Shown here in pieces: positions 59,101 to 64,000 of a stretch of DNA of 64,000 nucleotides. The stretch is from Micromonospora profundi (GTDB taxonomy: Bacteria > Actinomycetota > Actinomycetes > Mycobacteriales > Micromonosporaceae), in assembly GCF_011927785.1 (NCBI RefSeq), contig NZ_JAATJK010000001.1:5365001-5429000 (forward strand). The letters run 5' to 3'. The position numbers and the translations under genes are program-made. Position 1 is the first letter of the stretch. Each line of letters starts with the position of its first letter. The notes under the pieces are model-generated. The model saw only the letters and a program-made list of their open reading frames with translations. It was not told the DNA's origin and made no database searches.

Positions 59101-61199
59101 GGCCCGAGCCTGACCCGGCGCAGCAACTGTGCGTTGAGCGCCACCACGATGGTGGACGCCGACATCAGCAGCGCGGCAACCGCCGGGCTCAACGCCACAC
59201 CGGCCCCCGCCAGCACTCCCGCTGCCAGCGGCAACGCCACCACGTTGTAGCCGGCCGCCCAGGCGAGGTTCTGCCGCATCTTCCGGTACGACGCCCGGGA
59301 CAGGCGGACCACGGCACCCACCCCACGCGGGTCCGAGGACGCCAGCACCACCCCGGCGGACTCGATCGCGACGTCAGTGCCCGCACCGATGGCGATGCCC
59401 ACGTCCGCACGCGCCAACGCCGGCGCATCGTTCACCCCGTCGCCGACCATCGCCACTGTCAACCCCCGCCGCTGGAGTTCGGCCACCCGGCTGTCCTTCT
59501 CCGCAGGCAGCACCTCGGCGAAAACCTCGTCGACTCCGGGCCGGAAGCCGAGTTCCGCCGCGACCGCCTCCGCCACCGGACGGGCGTCACCAGTGATCAT
59601 GGCGATCGTCCGGACACCCTCGGCGCGCAGCTCGTCGATGGCCCGACGGGCCTCCGGACGTACCTCGTCGGTAAGCGCGAACGCGCCGAGCACGGTCTCC
59701 GGCAGCCGTACCAGATGCAGCACCGCCGCACCTCGCGTCGACCACCGCCCGGTCGCCTCCTCCACGTCCGCCGGAAGCGACAGTCCCCGTTCCCGCAGCA
59801 GCGCCGGCCCGCCCACCGCGTACTCCGCGCCGTCGATGGTGGCCTGCACTCCACGGCCCGGCAGCGACCGGAATCCGGCAGCCGGAGCCGGGCCGGCGCG
59901 ACCGGCCGCCGACACGATCGCGCGGGCCAACGGATGTTCACTGTCGGACTCGACGCCCGCCGCGATGCGCAGCACCTCGTCCCGGTCGGTGCCCGGTGCC
60001 ACCACCACGTCGGTGACCACGTGCTCGCCCCGGGTCAGGGTGCCGGTCTTGTCGAAGAGCACCGCGCCCACCGTGCGCATACGCTCCAACGCCAACCGGT
60101 CCTTGACGAGGATCCCGGACCGCGCGGCCAGCGCGGTCGACAGCGCGACGACCAGGGGGATGGCCAGCCCGAGCGCGTGCGGGCAGGCGATCACCAGGAC
60201 GGTGACCGCGCGGATCACCGCCTCGTCGGGCCGGCCGAGCGCCGTCCAGACCAGCACTGTCAGCACGGCCGTGCCGGTGGCCACGTAGAACAGCGCGGCG
60301 GCGAACCGGTCGGCAAGCAGTTGCGCGCGGCCACCGGAGGCCTGCGCCTGCGCGACCATCCGCTGGATGCCGGCGAGCGCGGTCTGCTCGCCGAGCGCCT
60401 CGACGCGTACCCGGATCGCCGAGTCGGTGGCCACGGTGCCGGCCACCACCCGGTCGCCCGCCGACCGCGCGACCGGCCGCGACTCGCCGGTGATCATCGA
60501 TTCGTCGAGCTCCGCGCTGCCGTCGACGATTCGACCGTCCGCCGGCACCCGACCCCCCGGGCGGACCAGCACCACGTCGTCCACCCGCAGGTCGGTCACC
60601 GGCACCGCCTCGACCTGCCCGTCCGTGGCCACCCGCTCGGCCTCGTCCGGCAGCAGCGCGGCCAGTGCCGCGAGTGCGCCCCGGGCCTGCCCGATGGCCT
60701 TCATCTCCTGCCAGTGCCCGAGCAGCATGATGGTGACCAGCGCTGCCAACTCCCACCAGAAGTCCAGGTCGAAGGCACCCACGCTGGTAGCCAGCGACGC
60801 GGTGTAGGCCACTGTGATCGCCATCGCGATCAGCAGCATCATGCCCGGCGCCCGGTCCCGCACCTCCCGGACCGCGCCCACCAGGAACGGCCAGCCACCC
60901 CACCAGAACACCACCGAGCCGAGCACCGGGCCCAGCCAGGACCGGCCGGGGAAGTCCCAGCTCAGACCCAACTGATCCGATACGAGCTGACTGGTCACCA
61001 CCACCGGGATGGTGAGCACCAGGCAGACCCAGAAGCGGCGACGGAACATCGCCGGATCGTGCCCGGCGTGCTTGTCATGCCCGGCGTGCATGTTCTGCCC
61101 GGCGTGCTTGTCATGCCCGGCGTGCTTGTCATGCCCGGTGTGTGCGGCGGGGATGCCGTGCCGCTTGCGGTCGGGGTCGGGCGGTGACAGAGGCGGCAT
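59088..61199 (-). CDS. CopB-type heavy-metal P-type ATPase with His-rich N-terminus
   Basis: This is a 703-aa P1B ATPase without an HMA domain. The N-terminal 50 residues are His-rich repeats (HAGHDK units). The transport motif is VIACPHALGLAIPLV (CPH), the mark of the CopB/P1B-3 group that moves Cu or Ag. The phosphorylation site is in LFDKTGTLTRGEH, and [18 protein letters not shown] is the hinge motif. The gene is convergent with csoR. It complements CopA with a different metal or oxidation-state preference. Its own promoter region shows no clear CsoR box. Confidence 0.93.
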   Translation of the reverse strand: MPPLSPPDPDRKRHGIPAAHTGHDKHAGHDKHAGQNMHAGHDKHAGHDPAMFRRRFWVCLVLTIPVVVTSQLVSDQLGLSWDFPGRSWLGPVLGSVVFWWGGWPFLVGAVREVRDRAPGMMLLIAMAITVAYTASLATSVGAFDLDFWWELAALVTIMLLGHWQEMKAIGQARGALAALAALLPDEAERVATDGQVEAVPVTDLRVDDVVLVRPGGRVPADGRIVDGSAELDESMITGESRPVARSAGDRVVAGTVATDSAIRVRVEALGEQTALAGIQRMVAQAQASGGRAQLLADRFAAALFYVATGTAVLTVLVWTALGRPDEAVIRAVTVLVIACPHALGLAIPLVVALSTALAARSGILVKDRLALERMRTVGAVLFDKTGTLTRGEHVVTDVVVAPGTDRDEVLRIAAGVESDSEHPLARAIVSAAGRAGPAPAAGFRSLPGRGVQATIDGAEYAVGGPALLRERGLSLPADVEEATGRWSTRGAAVLHLVRLPETVLGAFALTDEVRPEARRAIDELRAEGVRTIAMITGDARPVAEAVAAELGFRPGVDEVFAEVLPAEKDSRVAELQRRGLTVAMVGDGVNDAPALARADVGIAIGAGTDVAIESAGVVLASSDPRGVGAVVRLSRASYRKMRQNLAWAAGYNVVALPLAAGVLAGAGVALSPAVAALLMSASTIVVALNAQLLRRVRLGPAAD
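61061..61132. repeat. 18-bp tandem repeat encoding HAGHDK units of CopB
   Basis: Four 18-base units (GCCCGGCGTGCTTGTCAT; the second diverges) encode HAGHDK, HAGQNM, HAGHDK and HAGHDK on the minus strand. Being a multiple of three, changes in copy number keep the frame and would tune the number of metal-binding histidines. Confidence 0.8.
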
Positions 61200-61511
61200 G
61201 CCTCAAACATGCCCGGCCGAGGGCTGCCGCGCGAGCGGTTCGCTTATCCGACACCCCGTCACGATCTGCCGCCCCGATACGGGCTGGATAGCATCTCCCA
61301 GGATGAGCCTCCATACGCCGCCACGCAGTCAGGCTGCGACGCCACCATGTCGTGGCGTCGCTTCCCGTCGACCGGGCCGGACGTTGACCGTCCGTGATCG
61401 GACGATCGCCGGGCGACGATCCGGCGCGCTTCCCGCGGCGTTTCCCCCGTCGACGGTGAACCGACCGCTCCGCTGACACGTACTTCGCACCGGATCGTTG
61501 GGAGTCTCGCA
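61200..61511. other. 312-base divergent spacer between copB and YibE/F gene
   Basis: This spacer holds the promoters of two divergent genes. A short hairpin ACGCCAC-CATGTC-GTGGCGT lies near 61338-61357. No CsoR-type box, riboswitch or small gene was recognised, and open frames crossing it have no ribosome sites. Confidence 0.4.
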
Positions 61512-62849
61512 TTGGGTTCCGACCACAGCCATTCCGCGCCACCCGCCCCGCCGCGGGTGCGACGGATCCTCGTCGCGACGGTGGTGCCGCTCTTCGTGGC
61601 CACCGTCCTCGCGGCGGTGGTGCTCTGGCCACGGGACGGGTCGCCGCAGACCGATGGCGGGGCGGACGTGCCGCGGTACCACGGCACCGTGACCCGGGTG
61701 GTTACCGAACCCTGCCCGCCGGCGCCGACACCCGAGGGCGGCCCGTCGGCCGGACCCTGCGGCACGGTGGACGTCCGCGTCGAGGACGGGCCGAACGCCG
61801 GCCAGCAGGTCCAGACCCCGATTCCCGCCGGGCCGGGCGCACCCCGGGTCGAGGTCGGCGACGACGTCATAATGGTCGAGCTGACCGACCCGACCGATCC
61901 CGCCGCCAGCAGTTGGAACATCGCCGAGCACCAGCGGGGAACGCCGCTGCTGTGGCTGGCGGTGGTCTTCGCCGCCGCGATCGTCGCGTTCGGCCGGTGG
62001 CGGGGCCTCGCCGCGCTGGCGGGGCTGGCGGCCAGCTTCGCCATCCTGCTCACCTTCGTGCTGCCGGGCATCGCCGCCGGTGGGTCACCGCTGCTGGTGG
62101 CGGTGGTCGGCGCCGCGCTCATCATGTTCGTGGTGCTCTATCTGACCCACGGGGTCACCGCACAGACCTCGGTCGCGGTCCTCGGCACCCTGGGGAGCCT
62201 GATCCTCACCGGCGTGCTCGCCACCATCGCCACGGCCGCCACCAACCTGACCGGCTTCGGCAGCGAGGACGCCACCACACTGTCGATGTTCCAGGCCGAC
62301 GTGGACCTGCACGGCCTGCTGCTCGCCGGAATCATCATCGGCTCACTCGGCGTACTCGACGACGTGACTGTCACCCAGGCCGCCACCGTCACCGAGCTGG
62401 CGAACGCCAACCCGGGGCTGAGCCGGTTGCAGCTCTACCGGGCGGCCACGCGGGTCGGACGCGCCCACATCGCCTCCACGGTCAACACCATCGTCCTGGC
62501 GTACGCGGGCGCCTCGCTGCCGCTGCTGCTCCTGCTCACCGCCGACACACGACCCATCACACAGATCCTGACAAGCGAGTTCCTGGCGCAGGAGATCGTC
62601 CGCAGCGCGGTCGCCACGCTCGGCCTGATCGCCGCCGTACCGCTTACCACCGGGCTGGCCGCCCTGGTGACCGCCGCCGGGTCGACCCCGACCGGCGACG
62701 CGCCCCGGCCGCGACCGGAGCGAGCCGACGTACTGGCCGCCCTCAGCCGTCCACGCGCGGGCCGGCCCGACCCCGAGCACACCCCACCCCCATCCACCGC
62801 CACCGACCAGTGGCCAGAGCCGGACAGGAGCACGAAGACGGCATGGTGA
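61512..62849 (+). CDS. YibE/F family membrane protein
   Basis: This is a 445-aa protein with an N-terminal anchor helix (ILVATVVPLFVATVLAAVVL) and an extracytoplasmic beta domain with GTVDVRVEDGPNAGQQV. A block of seven or so hydrophobic helices follows, carrying the YibE/F marks LPGIAAGGSPLLVAVVGAAL, YLTHGVTAQTSVAVLGTLGS and IIIGSLGVLDDVTVTQAATV. The TTG start follows GGGAG. The C-terminal 60 residues are polar and proline-rich. A transport role is assumed for the family, but the substrate is unknown. Confidence 0.88.
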   Translation: MGSDHSHSAPPAPPRVRRILVATVVPLFVATVLAAVVLWPRDGSPQTDGGADVPRYHGTVTRVVTEPCPPAPTPEGGPSAGPCGTVDVRVEDGPNAGQQVQTPIPAGPGAPRVEVGDDVIMVELTDPTDPAASSWNIAEHQRGTPLLWLAVVFAAAIVAFGRWRGLAALAGLAASFAILLTFVLPGIAAGGSPLLVAVVGAALIMFVVLYLTHGVTAQTSVAVLGTLGSLILTGVLATIATAATNLTGFGSEDATTLSMFQADVDLHGLLLAGIIIGSLGVLDDVTVTQAATVTELANANPGLSRLQLYRAATRVGRAHIASTVNTIVLAYAGASLPLLLLLTADTRPITQILTSEFLAQEIVRSAVATLGLIAAVPLTTGLAALVTAAGSTPTGDAPRPRPERADVLAALSRPRAGRPDPEHTPPPSTATDQWPEPDRSTKTAW

Positions 62850-62974
62850 CACTCCTCAGCGTGACCAGATCGGGCCCTCGCCCCGACGACAGCAGCACTG
62901 GTCACTCAACGCCATGGCGATATGACGCTTTTGGTGGGCATCCAGGCGTAGCTCACCCGGCCGACTCTCGGGTA

Positions 62975-63140
62975 ACCTCGCTGCCGGTTACCGATGAAGG
63001 CGCGAAGCGGCGCCTGCGGTGCCACCGCCCAATCGCCAACCGGCGAGCCGGGGACCCAGGTACCTGGGGTGAATCCGCGCCAGCGGTAGGGGCCACTTCC
63101 GTCCCGAACCCGTCAGCTAACCCGGTCGGCGGTCGACGGA
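62975..63140 (+). ncRNA. c-di-AMP (ydaO/yuaA) riboswitch
   Basis: The 301-base spacer before the last gene contains the conserved ydaO blocks in order: GCCGGGGACCCA, TGGGGTGAATCCGCG, TAGGGGCC and CCCGAACCCGTCAGCTAACC, ending next to the ribosome site. This is the typical actinomycete placement, ahead of secreted cell-wall hydrolases and related proteins. CTTCCGTC (63096-63103) can pair with GACGGAAG (63135-63142), covering the ribosome site, so ligand binding probably controls translation. In the known class c-di-AMP switches expression off. Confidence 0.88.
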
Positions 63141-63150
63141 AGGGAACATT

Positions 63151-64000
63151 GTGACGGCACCCCTACGCCGCTGGTTGACACCTGTGGTGGCCGTGATCGC
63201 CGCACTGACCGTGCTCGCCGGGCCCGTACCGGCCCATGCCGCCCCCACGACCCCCACCCCGTCCGGGCACGAGGAGGACGGCGAGCCGAAGCTGCTCAAC
63301 GACGTCATCGAGCAGGCCAACCGCGACTACTCCGCGGCAAAGTCCAAGCTGGACAAATCCAAGAAGCGACAGCTGGAGTTGGCGATCGAGGTCGAGCGGG
63401 CCAGGGCCGACCTGGACGCGTTGGAACCGCAGGTCGCGCAGATCGCCGCCCAGTCGTACCGCACCGGCCGCGTCGGCGCGATGGCGATGCTGCTGGACAG
63501 CACCGCCCCCGACACCTTCGTCAAGCGGGCCGCGGCGCTCGACGAGCTCAACATGGTCAACGAGAAGAAGCTCGCCGAGGTCAACGCGGTCAAGTCCCGC
63601 GCCGAGCAGGCCAAGCTGGCCCTCGACACGGAGGTCCGCGAGCAGCAGAAGCAGACAGCCCTGATGGCCAAGCGCAAGAGCGAGGCGGACAAGGCGCTCT
63701 CCCTCGTCGGCGGCAAGGGCTTCACAGGCGGTCTCGTGGACGCCACCTCGCCGGTCGCGAGGATCGGCCCGGGTCGCACCGCCGACGGCGACTGGAAGCC
63801 GCAGTCGTGCAGCGAGGACGACCCGACCACCTCCGGCTGCGTCACACCACGCACCCTGCACGCCTACAAGGAGGTCAGGCGGGCCGGCTTCACCCGGTTC
63901 GTCGGCTGCTACCGCCCCGGCGGGCCGTGGGAGCACCCGAAGGGCCGCGCCTGCGACTGGTCGCTTCAGAAGAGCGGCTTCTCCCCGTGGCACAACGAGG
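63151..64000 (+). CDS. Secreted coiled-coil cell-wall protein (3' end outside window)
   Basis: The GTG at 63151 follows GGAAGGG. A signal peptide (RRWLTPVVAVIAALTVLAGP, cleavage after AHA) precedes a long coiled coil (about residues 50-190; AKSKLDKSKKRQLELAIEVE). A C-terminal domain follows (VTPRTLHAYKEVRRAGFTRF, VGCYRPGGPWEHPKGRACDW) with conserved cysteines and histidine. The latter resembles the domain seen after coiled coils in actinomycete NlpC/P60-type secreted proteins, but no catalytic Cys-His pair can be confirmed. The frame is open at the window end (283 codons). The c-di-AMP riboswitch upstream fits a cell-wall role. Confidence 0.85.
   Translation, partial: MTAPLRRWLTPVVAVIAALTVLAGPVPAHAAPTTPTPSGHEEDGEPKLLNDVIEQANRDYSAAKSKLDKSKKRQLELAIEVERARADLDALEPQVAQIAAQSYRTGRVGAMAMLLDSTAPDTFVKRAAALDELNMVNEKKLAEVNAVKSRAEQAKLALDTEVREQQKQTALMAKRKSEADKALSLVGGKGFTGGLVDATSPVARIGPGRTADGDWKPQSCSEDDPTTSGCVTPRTLHAYKEVRRAGFTRFVGCYRPGGPWEHPKGRACDWSLQKSGFSPWHNE

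Overview
The window is very GC-rich, dense in GTG and TTG starts, and full of TGA/ATG and TGA/GTG stop-start overlaps, so it comes from an actinomycete chromosome. A long palindrome containing GGGGCC-CTTCTTAACGC-type arms between kdpC and kdpD, together with the gene content, fits Micromonosporaceae (Micromonospora or a close relative). No tRNA, rRNA, CRISPR array or intact insertion sequence was seen. The window cuts a gene at each end.

Layout. 1-3186: a DUF2855 gene (cut), then a SpoIIE-type phosphatase divergent from a SigB/SigF-family sigma factor, together a general-stress module. 3227-8253: a coupled minus-strand cassette of a 57-aa protein, two GT4 glycosyltransferases, an alpha/alpha-barrel protein and a GH130 phosphorylase-like enzyme. 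8714-10837: a DHA2 drug exporter divergent from its HxlR regulator, with a clear operator. 10900-24406: an alpha-galactoside island. A lipoprotein-permease-permease ABC importer plus GH36 and GH27 alpha-galactosidases run leftwards. An SDR dehydrogenase, GntR regulator, galactonate-type dehydratase, epimerase-like protein, KDPGal-type aldolase, PfkB kinase and SMP-30 lactonase run rightwards. Together these encode uptake, hydrolysis and non-phosphorylative (De Ley-Doudoroff) oxidation of galactose to pyruvate and glyceraldehyde-3-phosphate.

24486-37932: small conserved genes, then the complete kdp potassium system (a 27-aa membrane peptide, kdpF, A, B, C, and after a palindrome kdpD and kdpE), an RNA/DNA methylase, an orphan zf-HC2 membrane protein and a TetR regulator. 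38029-39505: a VOC protein divergent from a WYL regulator across a perfect inverted repeat. 39564-45239: a four-gene beta-oxidation operon (acyl-CoA dehydrogenase, thiolase, FadB-type fusion, CaiB-type CoA transferase/racemase). 45389-47537: a YbaB-like protein, an EspC/WXG100-like protein, a CpnT-like polymorphic toxin and a putative immunity protein, the most unusual cassette here. 47538-52106: CtaG and DUF2243 membrane proteins, a DUF2786 protein, and a DGPF (YCII) protein with an ECF42-type sigma factor.

52107-52852 is a non-coding accessory patch. It holds six 37-38-bp tandem repeats bracketed by a perfect 19-bp inverted repeat, then the decayed 3' end of an IS481-family transposase. 52853-55053 has a DHFR/RibD-like reductase, an XRE-cupin regulator divergent from a methyltransferase, and a CsbD stress protein. 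55127-61199 is a copper-resistance locus: copA, a secreted protein and copZ diverge from csoR over three CsoR-like boxes, with a second, CopB-type (CPH) ATPase. The window closes with a YibE/F membrane protein and a c-di-AMP (ydaO) riboswitch ahead of a secreted coiled-coil cell-wall protein that runs off the end.
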